NCBI RefSeq assembly: GCF_040096225.1
Contig: NZ_JBBMFC010000015.1
Coordinates: forward strand, 1-64,000
Length of the DNA: 64,000 nt
Source of the DNA: Hominiventricola aquisgranensis
GTDB taxonomy: Bacteria > Bacillota > Clostridia > Lachnospirales > Lachnospiraceae
Reading direction: 5' to 3'
Within the stretch, counting starts at the first letter, position 1, and every line of letters starts with the position of its first letter. The notes beneath the pieces were generated by a model that saw only the letters and a program-made list of their open reading frames with translations, did no database searches and was not told where the DNA came from. Shown here in pieces: positions 43,846 through 52,923 of this stretch. Position numbers and translations under genes: made by a program.

Positions 43846-45825
43846 TTAGTTGTAGGGCGGTCGCCCGAAAGCGTAAAAGTGGGATTGCCAGTAGCTTGTG
43901 TTGATATCTGCATACTGGATGGGGTCGCCGCAGTGCAGCATTTTTCCGCCGCCCACATAGATACCCACATGGGAAACGCCCGGCGTATCGTAAGTGCCGA
44001 CGAAAAAGATCAAGTCGCCGGGTCTTGCGTTGGCAGAGGATACCGGGGTGGAAATGTCGTAGAGTCCCTGGGCTCCCAGCCTGCCCGTATTGCAGACGCC
44101 GCTTTGCGTCAGCACCCAGGACACGAAGCCAGAGCAATCAAAGGAAGTGTTTGGATTGCTGCCGCCCCAGACATAGGGATAGCCAATGTACTTCTCCGCC
44201 TCGGTAATGAGCGCCGCAAAGGTTTCATCTTCCATTGCGGAAGGTGGGATATCATAGGTGGTGGGCGGTTTGGTGTACTTGTCTACATAGCCGGAGCCTG
44301 GGAATAAATCTTCCCGGTTCCCCAGCGTTGCCATATAGACCGCATACAGGGAAAGCGTTTCTTCGTCCATGATGTAGACCGGCACATGGGAAAGGTCGAA
44401 GTTTTCCAGCTTCACCTTGCAGATATAGTAGTTGTACGGTACTTCCACGTCATAGTCATTTCCCTCGCTGTCTGTCCGTGTCTCCGTCCGATAGCGCACC
44501 TCCACTTCCACGGTCTGCGTCAGGATGTACTGCTTTTCAAAGAGCATTTGCAATTCCGCCTGAACCTCGTCGATGGTGAACACCCCTTCATGGAATGCCG
44601 TGAGAATGGAAATCAGCACATAAGGGTCATGTTCGATCTCGTCCAGATCAAAACGGTATTCGTCATATCCGGGGTGCAGAGCCTCATAGTGGTCCAGTTC
44701 ATATTGAAGCTCCTGCTCCAGTTCGCAGTAGGCCGCCTCCGCAGCCAGCATATCCGCATCCTCGGAGAGATAAGAGGAAGTGAACACGCCGCCCACGCCG
44801 GAGCCCGCCATCATGGAACAGGAAGATACCCCGCCAAACAGCAGAGCAACACAGGCGCCAATGCCGATCACCAACAGCACCGCCCGACTATGGTGCTTGA
44901 TGTAGAGGAATGTTTCCTTGAAGGCGTCCTTTGCTTTCTGCGCCGCACTTTTCGCCGTGGCTGCTGTGTTCTTTGCGGTTTTCTCTGCCTGTCGCAGCTC
45001 CTTTGCATAGTTCCGCTTGATCCGCTGTTTCTGCAGAAAGCGGGATATCGGGTTAGAAGCTGCCAATGCAGGATCATCATGCAGTGCCTTTTGGTAAAGG
45101 TAGTCGGCGTTTGCCTTAAAAGAAGCCTGCTCTGCCTTCGCCGCGTCACGCCAGGGCTTTGTGCGGTGATGGTGGACGGCGGCACGGACTTTGCCCTTTC
45201 CATAGGCAAACCCGCGTTCCGTCAACACCTCGCCTTTGTGTCCGGCCTCTACACCCACATTTTCCTGCTCTACCTCATGCACCTTCGCGTGGGCAGCGTG
45301 GACAATCTCATGGACAGGCCGAGAAAGCGGATTGTGCCGCAGGCGTCCGTTGGGGCGTTTCTCCACTTCTTCAAAGTGAAGCTGCGTTTTGCCTTTTCCG
45401 GCTGTCTCGTCAAAAACACGCTCGGTACGGAGAACTTTCTTTGTGGGGATAGCGGCCGTTGCCGCATCCAGCCGATCCGCCGCACGGTCGGAACGGTCAA
45501 TGTATTTCCCAAGTGCGGGATCGGCACGTTCTTCCTCGGTGAATTGCAGACGGGAGGACGGGCGCTGCCTTGCAGCAGAACCATCCCGCACCGCCTGGGT
45601 ATCAGCCTTTTCAGCCTTTCGTGCGCTTTTCTTCTCATGGTGTTCCGCCGCACGCAGGGCAAGATCAGCCGCAGCGCCAGCGGATTCTTCCGAAGAAGCA
45701 GACAGTTCCGTTTCCGGCTCCCGGCTGCTGATATGTTCCACCTCTCCCGTGGCAAGGTTTTCCGATACCGCACCGTCACGGGTCATTTTCTGCGTGATCT
45801 TATCGGTCGCTTTCAGTTCCCTCAT
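43846..45825 (-). CDS. CD1108-type NlpC/P60 cell-wall hydrolase of the transfer apparatus
   Basis: The 659-residue protein has a long basic cytosolic N-terminus (about 1-300) and one membrane segment (about 310-335, AVLLVIGIGACVALLFGGVS). An extracellular domain ends in an NlpC/P60 peptidase. The catalytic Cys is in TSFDCSGFVSWVL, followed by the His in VSHVGIYVGGGKMLHC. It opens peptidoglycan for the mating channel, like VirB1. It overlaps the methyltransferase gene by four bases. Confidence 0.9.
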   Translation of the reverse strand: MRELKATDKITQKMTRDGAVSENLATGEVEHISSREPETELSASSEESAGAAADLALRAAEHHEKKSARKAEKADTQAVRDGSAARQRPSSRLQFTEEERADPALGKYIDRSDRAADRLDAATAAIPTKKVLRTERVFDETAGKGKTQLHFEEVEKRPNGRLRHNPLSRPVHEIVHAAHAKVHEVEQENVGVEAGHKGEVLTERGFAYGKGKVRAAVHHHRTKPWRDAAKAEQASFKANADYLYQKALHDDPALAASNPISRFLQKQRIKRNYAKELRQAEKTAKNTAATAKSAAQKAKDAFKETFLYIKHHSRAVLLVIGIGACVALLFGGVSSCSMMAGSGVGGVFTSSYLSEDADMLAAEAAYCELEQELQYELDHYEALHPGYDEYRFDLDEIEHDPYVLISILTAFHEGVFTIDEVQAELQMLFEKQYILTQTVEVEVRYRTETRTDSEGNDYDVEVPYNYYICKVKLENFDLSHVPVYIMDEETLSLYAVYMATLGNREDLFPGSGYVDKYTKPPTTYDIPPSAMEDETFAALITEAEKYIGYPYVWGGSNPNTSFDCSGFVSWVLTQSGVCNTGRLGAQGLYDISTPVSSANARPGDLIFFVGTYDTPGVSHVGIYVGGGKMLHCGDPIQYADINTSYWQSHFYAFGRPPYN

Positions 45826-46844
45826 AGGCAGTCACCTTCCTTTCCATAATGGCAAAAGTCGCCGCAGGTGCCATTCTCGATCATGGCAATATAGCGGAAA
45901 ATGGGATAGGCCTGGGGCGGGCAGACCGCATTTCCCAATGTTTTCAGCCGCAGCGCCCGGTCATCCATGCGCTCGGTCATGCGGGGGATTCCTTCTGGCT
46001 CGGCGGCCCAGAGGATACGTCCGTCCATCCTTTCGGGAAGCCCATGAGCCATTCCACCCAATCCGGGTTCAGTGCTGCCGTTTCGGACACCGGCTGTTCC
46101 TGGGAGATGATTTGCGCCGACAGGTTCCCGTCCTTCTTCGCTGGATCGAAGGCCGACGGCTTCAAGGTCGAGCGGAAACCGTCCGACGCCACCGGGGTCA
46201 GATAGAATACCGCCGCCGACAGGCTGAGGCTCCAGATCGCCCCGTTTCGGTTCCTCTTGCGGAATATCCCATTGTCCGACAGGAACACATCCAGGCTTGC
46301 CGCGTCCCTGGCGGTGTTGTTGTCGGAGGCAAGGGGTGTGGGAAACATCAGCCGCGACGATAAAAGTTCGCTGGCGCTCATGCCATGCGCCGACGCCGCA
46401 AGCCGGAAATACGAATGGGAGAACAGCGTATCCCGCTTTTGCCAGGTCAAAGATCGTTTTGTCGAGCCCCATATTGATGAAGCCAGCAACATTTTCCCCA
46501 AGCACCCAACGGGGCCGCAGCTCGGTAATAACGCGGCACATTTCCGGCCACAGGTAGCGTTCATCCGCAAAGCCCTTCCGTTTTCCGGCGGTGGAGAAGG
46601 GCTGACAGGGAAAGCCGCCTGAGATAACGGTAACTGTTTCAAGTCCTGTTTTTTCAAAAAACGCCTCCTTCGTGAAAGTAGTAATATCCCGGAACCTGGG
46701 AACATCCGGCCATCGTGCGGTGAGGACGGAGTGCGGAAAATCCGCCCACTCACACTGGCAGACGGTTTCAAACCCGGCAGCCTCCGCCGCCAGGTCCAGA
46801 CCGCCAATGCCGGAAAACAGGCTCACATGGGTCAGTTTATTCAT
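45822..46844 (-). CDS. DNA (cytosine-5)-methyltransferase
   Basis: The 340-residue enzyme has motif I SLFSGIGGLDLAAEAAGF and motif IV GGFPCQPFSTAG with the catalytic Cys. Motif VI LGENVAGF and motif VIII RQRTFIVA follow, and near the end comes LGNAVCPPQAYP. No restriction partner is adjacent, so it probably protects the ICE against host restriction in transfer. I chose the ATG at 46844; longer readings lack family similarity. It is within the transfer operon, overlapping both neighbours. Confidence 0.93.
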   Translation of the reverse strand: MNKLTHVSLFSGIGGLDLAAEAAGFETVCQCEWADFPHSVLTARWPDVPRFRDITTFTKEAFFEKTGLETVTVISGGFPCQPFSTAGKRKGFADERYLWPEMCRVITELRPRWVLGENVAGFINMGLDKTIFDLAKAGYAVLPFVFPACGVGAWHERQRTFIVAADVSHTPCLRQQHRQGRGKPGCVPVGQWDIPQEEPKRGDLEPQPVGGGILSDPGGVGRFPLDLEAVGLRSSEEGREPVGANHLPGTAGVRNGSTEPGLGGMAHGLPERMDGRILWAAEPEGIPRMTERMDDRALRLKTLGNAVCPPQAYPIFRYIAMIENGTCGDFCHYGKEGDCL

Positions 46845-47010
46845 GGTCTTTCGGCGCACGGAACGGTTCGATCTCACTTTCCAGCTCCGCAAGAACCGCC
46901 TCCATATCCGCCGTGACCGCCTTGCTTCTGGCAATCAGCCGGTTCATCACATCAAAGAAGGTTTCGCCCTCCTGTTTTTCTTCCGTATGCAAATAGCGGG
47001 GATCATTCAT
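46837..47010 (-). CDS. Small conserved ICE protein of 57 residues
   Basis: The protein begins MNDPRYLHTEEKQEGETFFD and is acidic and helical, with a likely coiled coil. Start ATG at 47010 follows AAAGGAG. Its end overlaps the methyltransferase start, and its start overlaps the VirB4 stop. No function is known to me. Confidence 0.8.
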   Translation of the reverse strand: MNDPRYLHTEEKQEGETFFDVMNRLIARSKAVTADMEAVLAELESEIEPFRAPKDHE

Positions 47011-49432
47011 GTTCGTTTTCTCCTTTCCCGGTTTCACCAAGTTTTGTCGTCATAATGCTGTAAAGTTCATTGTCCTTCGGGAAGTCATCCACAAAAGGCA
47101 GGATCACATTGCCGAAGAAGATCAGCCCCTCGCCGGGGCCTGCGTTGCTGATATGTGCCGCCTGCTGGTTGGAGATATTCAGGCGCTCGCAGAGGATTTT
47201 CCTGTCTCCGCTGGCCTGGTTCAGAAGGTACACAAAATCGCTGTTTTCAAAGATGTTCTCGATTTCCGGGGAGGAAAGCAGGTCCTTAATGTTCTGCGTG
47301 ATCCCCGTGGGGATACCGCCCCATTTGCGAAAGCGTTTCCAAATCTCCACGCTCCAGGTACCGACCTCGCCGCGCAGCAGAAGGTGGAACTCGTCCACGA
47401 AATACCAGGTGGATTTACCCTGATCCCGGTTTTGGGAAACACGGTTCCATACCTGGTCTTGGATCACCAGCATACCCAGGCTTTTGAGCTGCTTTCCCAG
47501 CTCCTTGATATCGAAGCAGACAATGCGGTTGTTGATATCCACATTGGTACGGTGGTTAAAAACATTCAGGCTGCCATACACATACAGTTCCAGTGCCGCC
47601 GCGATCCGCTGTGCCTCCGGCTCCGGCTGCCGTTTGATCTCGTCATACAAATCTTCCAGCAGCGGCATATTCTTCGGGCGGGGGTCTGCGATATAGGGGC
47701 GGTACACGATCCGCACAGCACGGTCAATGACCGTCTTTTCCACCGGCTCCAGACCGTTCCGGCCGCCTGCCGCCAGTTCACAGAACGACAAGATAAAGTC
47801 AGATTTCAACGCCAGCGGGTTATCATCCTCGCTGTAATTGAGGTTGATATCCATAGGGTTCACATACTGCGTACTGGTAGGTGAGATTTTGATGACCTGT
47901 CCTTCCAGACGGTTCACCAGCGGAAAATATTCCGCCTCCGGGTCGCAGATCAGGATATCGTCCTTTGTGTTCAGGAACACACCCACGATGGAACGCTTTG
48001 CGGAAAAACTCTTGCCGCTGCCGGGTGTGCCTAAGATCATGCCGTTGGGTGTTTTCAGCTTTTTGCGGTCAGCAAGGATCATGTTGCCGGAAGTGGCATT
48101 GAGCCCGTAGTAGAGGGCTTCGCCGCCGTGGAAAATCTCCTGTGTGGTGAAGGGAACGAACACCGCCACCGCCGAAGTGGTAAGCCCACGCTGTATCTTA
48201 ATGCGGTTGACACCCAGGGGCAGAGCCGACACGAAGCCGTCCTCCTGCTGAAAGTCCAGCCGCACCAGGGAGCAGTTATATTTCTGCGCCACGCTTGCCG
48301 CACGGAGAAGGTCATTCTCCAGCTTTTGCTTGCTGTCCGCAAAGTTCACCACCAGGAAGGTCATTAGGAACATTCGCTCATTTCTGCTTTGCAGATCACG
48401 GAGGATATTCTTTGCCTCGCCTGCGTAGGTGGCAAGGTCAGTGGGGATGATATCCATATCGAAACCTTCCCGCACCGCCTTTTTCTGCGCGTCGATCTTC
48501 ATACTGTCAATGTCGGTGATCTTCCGCTTGACCGTTTTGATCGCCTCGTTCTGGTCCATGCTGCGGATATGGAGGCTGACAAGCAGCCCGCTATCCGTAT
48601 CCAGCAACTCGGTGAGCATACGATCATCCATTTCCGGTGCGCTGATCTGCAGAAAGGACACGGCGCAGAATTTATCCGCCATCGTGAACTTCCGTGCTTC
48701 ACCGAAGCGGAAGGAAGATGGTGCGATAAAATCCTGGACCGACAGGCCGGAAGGGGCAAGCCAGCTCCATTCAAAGGCAAACCGTTCCCCGTCCGGGTGC
48801 AGGATGCCGTGGAGCATTTCCAGCCACTCCTTGCCGCCAAGCTCCTTTGCCAAAGCACCCATGACCTTGAAATGGTTAAGGGCGTCCATGATGATCCGGG
48901 AAAATCGTGCCCGTGCGGTTTTGCTGTCCCGTGCCTCGATGGTGAGGGTCAGGTACTTTGTTTTGATAAGACCGTTGTTGCCCCGTTCAAGCTGCTTGCG
49001 GAGCATTTGCGTGTAAAGCTCACGGATATGGTCGAAGTGATCTCCCTGCGCCGCGATCTCGATACGCTTCACAAAATCCTCCCGGTTCATGCGGCGGCTC
49101 ACAAGGGAGAGCTGCATCCCGATAGAAGCGTCATGGGCGTTATACATATCGCAGAGGGCTTCAAAAATCGCCGTCTGATCGTCAGGTTTCGCAAGCTGAT
49201 AATTCACATCCTCGAACTCGATACACTTCGACCAGGTGTGATCGTCCAGCTTGCACAGGCCGTCCGGGTACATCTGGCGGAACGGTAAGGTGTCCTGTGC
49301 AGAATGTACCTTGCCGTCGCCTCTGGCGGTTTCCAGGATACGGCTGATCTCACGCTTTTCTGCGGCGGTCAGTTTTACCGCGGCTTTTGACGCCTGCCGT
49401 GCCTGCGGCTCTGGCTTTCGCTTTCTGAACAA
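47003..49432 (-). CDS. VirB4/TraE-type ATPase of the conjugation channel
   Basis: The 809-residue ATPase powers type IV secretion. Walker A is GTPGSGKSFSAKR (about residue 470). Walker B lies near ILICDPEAEY, with YFVDEFHLLLRG further on. The N-terminal half is the VirB4 N domain. It is the main motor of the transfer apparatus. Its start lies inside prgI, overlapping by 83 bases, an unusually long overlap with clear coding signal for both. Confidence 0.94.
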   Translation of the reverse strand: MFRKRKPEPQARQASKAAVKLTAAEKREISRILETARGDGKVHSAQDTLPFRQMYPDGLCKLDDHTWSKCIEFEDVNYQLAKPDDQTAIFEALCDMYNAHDASIGMQLSLVSRRMNREDFVKRIEIAAQGDHFDHIRELYTQMLRKQLERGNNGLIKTKYLTLTIEARDSKTARARFSRIIMDALNHFKVMGALAKELGGKEWLEMLHGILHPDGERFAFEWSWLAPSGLSVQDFIAPSSFRFGEARKFTMADKFCAVSFLQISAPEMDDRMLTELLDTDSGLLVSLHIRSMDQNEAIKTVKRKITDIDSMKIDAQKKAVREGFDMDIIPTDLATYAGEAKNILRDLQSRNERMFLMTFLVVNFADSKQKLENDLLRAASVAQKYNCSLVRLDFQQEDGFVSALPLGVNRIKIQRGLTTSAVAVFVPFTTQEIFHGGEALYYGLNATSGNMILADRKKLKTPNGMILGTPGSGKSFSAKRSIVGVFLNTKDDILICDPEAEYFPLVNRLEGQVIKISPTSTQYVNPMDINLNYSEDDNPLALKSDFILSFCELAAGGRNGLEPVEKTVIDRAVRIVYRPYIADPRPKNMPLLEDLYDEIKRQPEPEAQRIAAALELYVYGSLNVFNHRTNVDINNRIVCFDIKELGKQLKSLGMLVIQDQVWNRVSQNRDQGKSTWYFVDEFHLLLRGEVGTWSVEIWKRFRKWGGIPTGITQNIKDLLSSPEIENIFENSDFVYLLNQASGDRKILCERLNISNQQAAHISNAGPGEGLIFFGNVILPFVDDFPKDNELYSIMTTKLGETGKGENEHE

Positions 49433-49784
49433 TGGCTTTCACCTCCTTTTCCGCCTGGGCCTGCCGCTCCAGGGCTGCGTAGAAATTGTTTGTCTGGTAA
49501 GGCCGTTCCTTCGTCCGCAGGAACATACAGCGGATGACCTGTCCGGCTACTACCTCCAGGGGTTGGCCGTGCCGCTCATACATGGCGAGCAGAAAGAACG
49601 GGAGCATGACGATAATCATGCAGAACGCGGCGGCGCTGTTGCTGGCCGTGCGTCTGAGCAAAAAGAAAAGCGGTACTCCGATGAGTGCCGCCGCTCCGAA
49701 ACATATAAGCTGCCGTTTGGTAAGTCCAAACAGCACTTTGGATTTTACTTTCGTCAAATCCTTTGGAATGGTTACATACGCCAA
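49350..49784 (-). CDS. PrgI-family type IV secretion protein (VirB3-like)
   Basis: The 144-residue protein has two membrane segments: LICFGAAALIGVPLFFLL and FCMIIVMLPFFLLAMYE. It starts with the PrgI pattern MAYVTIPKDLTKVKSKVLFG. It sits next to VirB4 as VirB3 does in Gram-negative systems. The basic tail is the overlap with VirB4. Confidence 0.9.
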   Translation of the reverse strand: MAYVTIPKDLTKVKSKVLFGLTKRQLICFGAAALIGVPLFFLLRRTASNSAAAFCMIIVMLPFFLLAMYERHGQPLEVVAGQVIRCMFLRTKERPYQTNNFYAALERQAQAEKEVKAIVQKAKARAAGTAGVKSRGKTDRRRKA

Positions 49785-49798
49785 TTTATCAAGCCTCC

Positions 49799-50668
49799 TT
49801 AATGCGCTCCGAACAGGCTCTTAGAGAGGCTGCCGGTCTTGAACAGGGCGAAGCACAGCAGGACCGTGTAGCCCATGCAGGCCCATATCGCGCCTGAGAT
49901 ATTTCCGTCCGTGGCGATACTCTGTACCAAAACAGAGTAGATTCCCACGCACACCATGATTAGAAATGCCTGGAACGCCAATGCAAACAGGGATTTCAAG
50001 TAGTTCTGTCCTGTATGGCTCCAATCCCGGTTTGTCATAGTGGCAAGCGGGATCGGTCCAACGGAAGTCGTCAAATACACCTCAATCATGCGACCATAGA
50101 TGACAAGCATGATACAGATGGAAAGGGCATTCATGGTAAGCCCCACGAAAAGGGACTGGAACCACAGCCCGAACAGTTCTCCCGTGCCCAGGGCTTCAAG
50201 CTGCGCCTCCATATCCGTGATGACGCTGCTGATATCAATGGAGGTATTCCCAATGATGACGCCTGCGCTGCTGTTCACAACGCTTTGCCCGACATCGAAG
50301 ATACCCATGACGATATTCCATGTGTTCGTCACAATAAGAACGGCACAGAAAGTCTTGAAAATCCACTTGAAGAACATCCAGGTATCTACATCGTGCAGAT
50401 TGTTTTTCTCTGTCACAAGCTGGATCAGCTCATAACACATTACGAATGTCAGGATAACCCCGGCGATTGGAACGATCACCGTTTCAGAGAGGTTTCGGAT
50501 CATAGAAACCACGCCGCTGTTCCATGCCAGCGGCGTCTGTCCCACTTCACCGGCGATCTCGCCTACTTTGGTATTGACCGTATCGAACATGCCCGACAGG
50601 TTTCCCGTGATCCCCTCGATGAGCAGCCCTCGGAGCCATTCATCGAGTTTGTCGAGTATGCCGCCCAT
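49799..50668 (-). CDS. CD1112-type VirB6/TrbL-like channel protein
   Basis: The 289-residue polytopic protein has about six membrane segments, including VIVPIAGVILTFVMCYELIQ and LFALAFQAFLIMVCVGIYSV. It is the inner-membrane channel component in clostridial ICEs. It lies just downstream of the truncated Maff2 gene, as in intact relatives. Confidence 0.88.
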   Translation of the reverse strand: MGGILDKLDEWLRGLLIEGITGNLSGMFDTVNTKVGEIAGEVGQTPLAWNSGVVSMIRNLSETVIVPIAGVILTFVMCYELIQLVTEKNNLHDVDTWMFFKWIFKTFCAVLIVTNTWNIVMGIFDVGQSVVNSSAGVIIGNTSIDISSVITDMEAQLEALGTGELFGLWFQSLFVGLTMNALSICIMLVIYGRMIEVYLTTSVGPIPLATMTNRDWSHTGQNYLKSLFALAFQAFLIMVCVGIYSVLVQSIATDGNISGAIWACMGYTVLLCFALFKTGSLSKSLFGAH

Positions 50669-50688
50669 AAGCGATCACCGCCAGACGA

Positions 50689-50784
50689 TCAACCGAACAG
50701 GCCGGAGAGCAGAGGTACAAGGGTGATGCCGATGAGGGCGACACCGCCGCCGGCCATCAACTGTTTCATACCCTGGCTTTTTGC
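50689..50784 (-). pseudogene. 3' end of a Maff2-family gene cut by an insertion
   Basis: The minus strand encodes AKSQGMKQLMAGGGVALIGI then TLVPLLSGLFG and a stop. This is the last 31 residues of the small Maff2 membrane protein, which precedes the CD1112-like gene in Tn1549-type operons. Immediately upstream the frame hits a stop (50785-50787) and the similarity ends. The N-terminal half is absent from the window. I infer that the second element inserted here. Confidence 0.85.
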
Positions 50785-50830
50785 TTATGTGTGATAAAGA
50801 AGTAATAGAAGTGTAAAAAATTTTGCCGTT

Positions 50831-50863
50831 CCTATCCGATACTCAGCTCTGGTATCGGATAGG
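50831..50863 (-). terminator. Terminator after the serine recombinase remnant
   Basis: CCTATCCGATAC (50831-50842) and GTATCGGATAGG (50852-50863) form a perfect 12-bp stem. On the minus strand it is followed within eight bases by AAAATTTTTT. It lies between the recombinase stop and the Maff2 cut. Confidence 0.75.
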
Positions 50864-50871
50864 GCGGGCGG

Positions 50872-52386
50872 TCATTCGGGCAAGTCCACCTTGCCAACGA
50901 AAGAATAGTAAATCTCAATGTCCTGTCTGCGTGTGCCGTTTTCATCGTAGCTGCACTCATGCACAACGATTTTCTCTACAAACTCACGCAAGAGGGTGTG
51001 GGTCAGTTCTTCAAAGTTCATGTGCTTGCGGACAATGTTCATAAACTTTTCTGCGTTTACGGTGGCTTCCTGTGCTTTGGAAAGCTCCGCCTGTATTCTG
51101 GCAACACGCTCTTTCAATTCCTGCTGTTCGGCTTCATAATCTGCCGAAAGCTCCGTGAAACGCTCATCAGAAATGCGACCGCTTACGCTGTCCTCATACA
51201 GCCGCTTGAAAATAGCGGAAAGCTCACCGATACGCTTTTCGGCGGCTTCCAGTTCCTTTTTCTTAGCGGCGTTCCGGCGTTTGCCGCCGTCCTCGTTCTG
51301 CTCGATCAGCAGCTTCATAAACCGGGCTTCATGCTTTGCCGCATAGCTCGTCACTTTCCGCAGATTGGAGAGAACGCCCGCAGTCAAAAGGTCGGTGCGG
51401 ATAAAATGCGCGGTGCAGTCATGGGTGCGCTTCTTGTAGTTCCCGCAGATATAGCAGTCCTGTTTCCGCTTATCGGTCTGGTAACGCTGCTGATACATGA
51501 CGCTGCCGCAGTCCGCGCAAAAGAGCATACCAGAGAATAAGCCCACTTCATCATAGCGGTTCGGACGCTTGCGTTGTTTGCGTAATTCCTGCACACGCTC
51601 CCATGTCTGGGTGTCGATGATAGGCTCATGGTGGTTCTCGAAAATTGCCTGTTTCTCAATGGGATTTTCTACGCTGTGCTTGGTCTTGTAGGACGGTTTC
51701 TCCGTCTTGAAGTTCACCAGACAGCCCATGTACTCCCGATTTTCAAGGATATGCACCACGGTATTTGTCGCCCATTTGCACTCATAGCCGGGGTGATAGC
51801 GGCGGGTGCTGCCCGTCCTGCGGTATTCCAGCGTTCCCGGCGTTGGAATTTCCTGCTCGGTCAGCATACGGGCTATCTTGGTCGGACCGTTCCCGGCAAG
51901 GCACAGACGGTATATCTGCTTGACCACGGGTGCGGCTTCCTCGTCAATGATGAAGTTTTCGTCCTCGTCCATGAGGTAGCCGTACACGGGTTTGCTCGTA
52001 ACAGGCTTGCCGCTCATGCCTTTTGACCGTTTTACAGCTTTGATTTTCTTGCTCGTATCTCTCACCAGCCATTCGTTGAAAATGTTCCGCAGAGGGGCAA
52101 AATCATTATCGCCCTGTGCACTGTCCACTCCATCGTTAATTGCGATAAAGCGGACGCCTTTTTGTGGGAAAATCATCTCGGTATACATTCCCACCTGCAA
52201 GTAGTTTCGCCCTAACCGTGACATATCCTTTACGATAACGGTAGCCACTTTCCCGGCTTCAATGTCCGCAAGCATGGATTGAAAACCCGGTCTTTGGAAG
52301 TTCGCACCAGAATAGCCATCGTCCGTATACCAGCGCAGATTGGAAAAGCCGTTCTGCTTTGCGTAGGTTTCAAGAATACGCTTCTG
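50872..52386 (-). pseudogene. Large serine recombinase lacking its catalytic N-terminus
   Basis: The frame encodes resolvase-type sequence from about QKRILETYAKQNGF through MSRLGRNYLQVGMYTEM. The recombinase domain follows (KPVYGYLMDEDENF), then a zinc ribbon (CADCGSVMYQQRY...CYICGNYKKRTHDC) and a coiled coil. This is a TnpX/TndX-like protein. The expected first 30 or so residues with Tyr-Arg-Leu-Ser and the catalytic Ser are missing. At 52387-52400 an in-frame stop appears after what looks like a short deletion. A truncated product could start at the ATG at 52275. It should not be able to cut DNA. Confidence 0.85.
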
Positions 52387-52456
52387 AGATGGAATTTGTC
52401 AAGGGGCTTTTCTGCAAAACACAATGTTTCTGAAAATAGCGTTCAAAATATATGCA

Positions 52457-52493
52457 GAGCCGTTAGTCCGCAAAGGATGCGAATTATCGGCTC
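52457..52493. repeat. Nested double-stem repeat
   Basis: GAGCCG-TTAG-TCCGCA-AAGGA-TGCGAA-TTAT-CGGCTC: two 6-bp stems, one inside the other, separated by symmetric 4-base bulges. It lies between the recombinase remnant and the first Bce-like cargo gene, and could be the terminator of that leftward operon. Confidence 0.6.
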
Positions 52494-52518
52494 AATGGTT
52501 TTCTTTTATTTGTAATCA

Positions 52519-52881
52519 TTACTTTTCCAATTCCAGATATTCTTGTCCCATGAAGAAGATTTTCAATTCGTTTTGATCTACTTCTATCTCAAATTCTACA
52601 CTACTATTTCCCTGTGTAACACAGATTATATCCGAGTAAGAAAAACTATAATATGCGTCACCGCAGGATAGACCCGAATCGGGCATATCTTTACTCACAG
52701 CAAGTTCCCCGTTTTCTTGAAAGGTAAATATCTCCTCAGCATTTGCATCCTTCCATGTGCCAATAATATCTTTTTCGTTCTGAATGCGATTTACTTTACC
52801 AACACATACAATGGCAAGTATAACTGCACCAACAGTCAAAGCAATGCCTGCAACTCTCTTTACCAGTTTCTTTTTACGCAA
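52519..52881 (-). CDS. Small membrane-anchored protein, 120 residues
   Basis: An N-terminal basic and hydrophobic segment (about 8-30) is followed by an extracellular domain. IIGTWKDANAEEIFTFQENG resembles lipocalin-like or DUF5640-type small domains. No lipobox Cys is seen in the membrane segment. It lies just downstream of the ABC permease, so it is probably an accessory of that exporter. Function unknown. Confidence 0.75.
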   Translation of the reverse strand: MRKKKLVKRVAGIALTVGAVILAIVCVGKVNRIQNEKDIIGTWKDANAEEIFTFQENGELAVSKDMPDSGLSCGDAYYSFSYSDIICVTQGNSSVEFEIEVDQNELKIFFMGQEYLELEK

Positions 52882-52923
52882 TTTCTATTACCTCTGTTTC
52901 AGTTGCTTTGTTAGATTGAATGA

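Noticed and set aside
44386..45849. Plus-strand open frame of 487 codons opposite the NlpC/P60 gene
   Set aside because: No domain and fully antisense to a well-supported gene.
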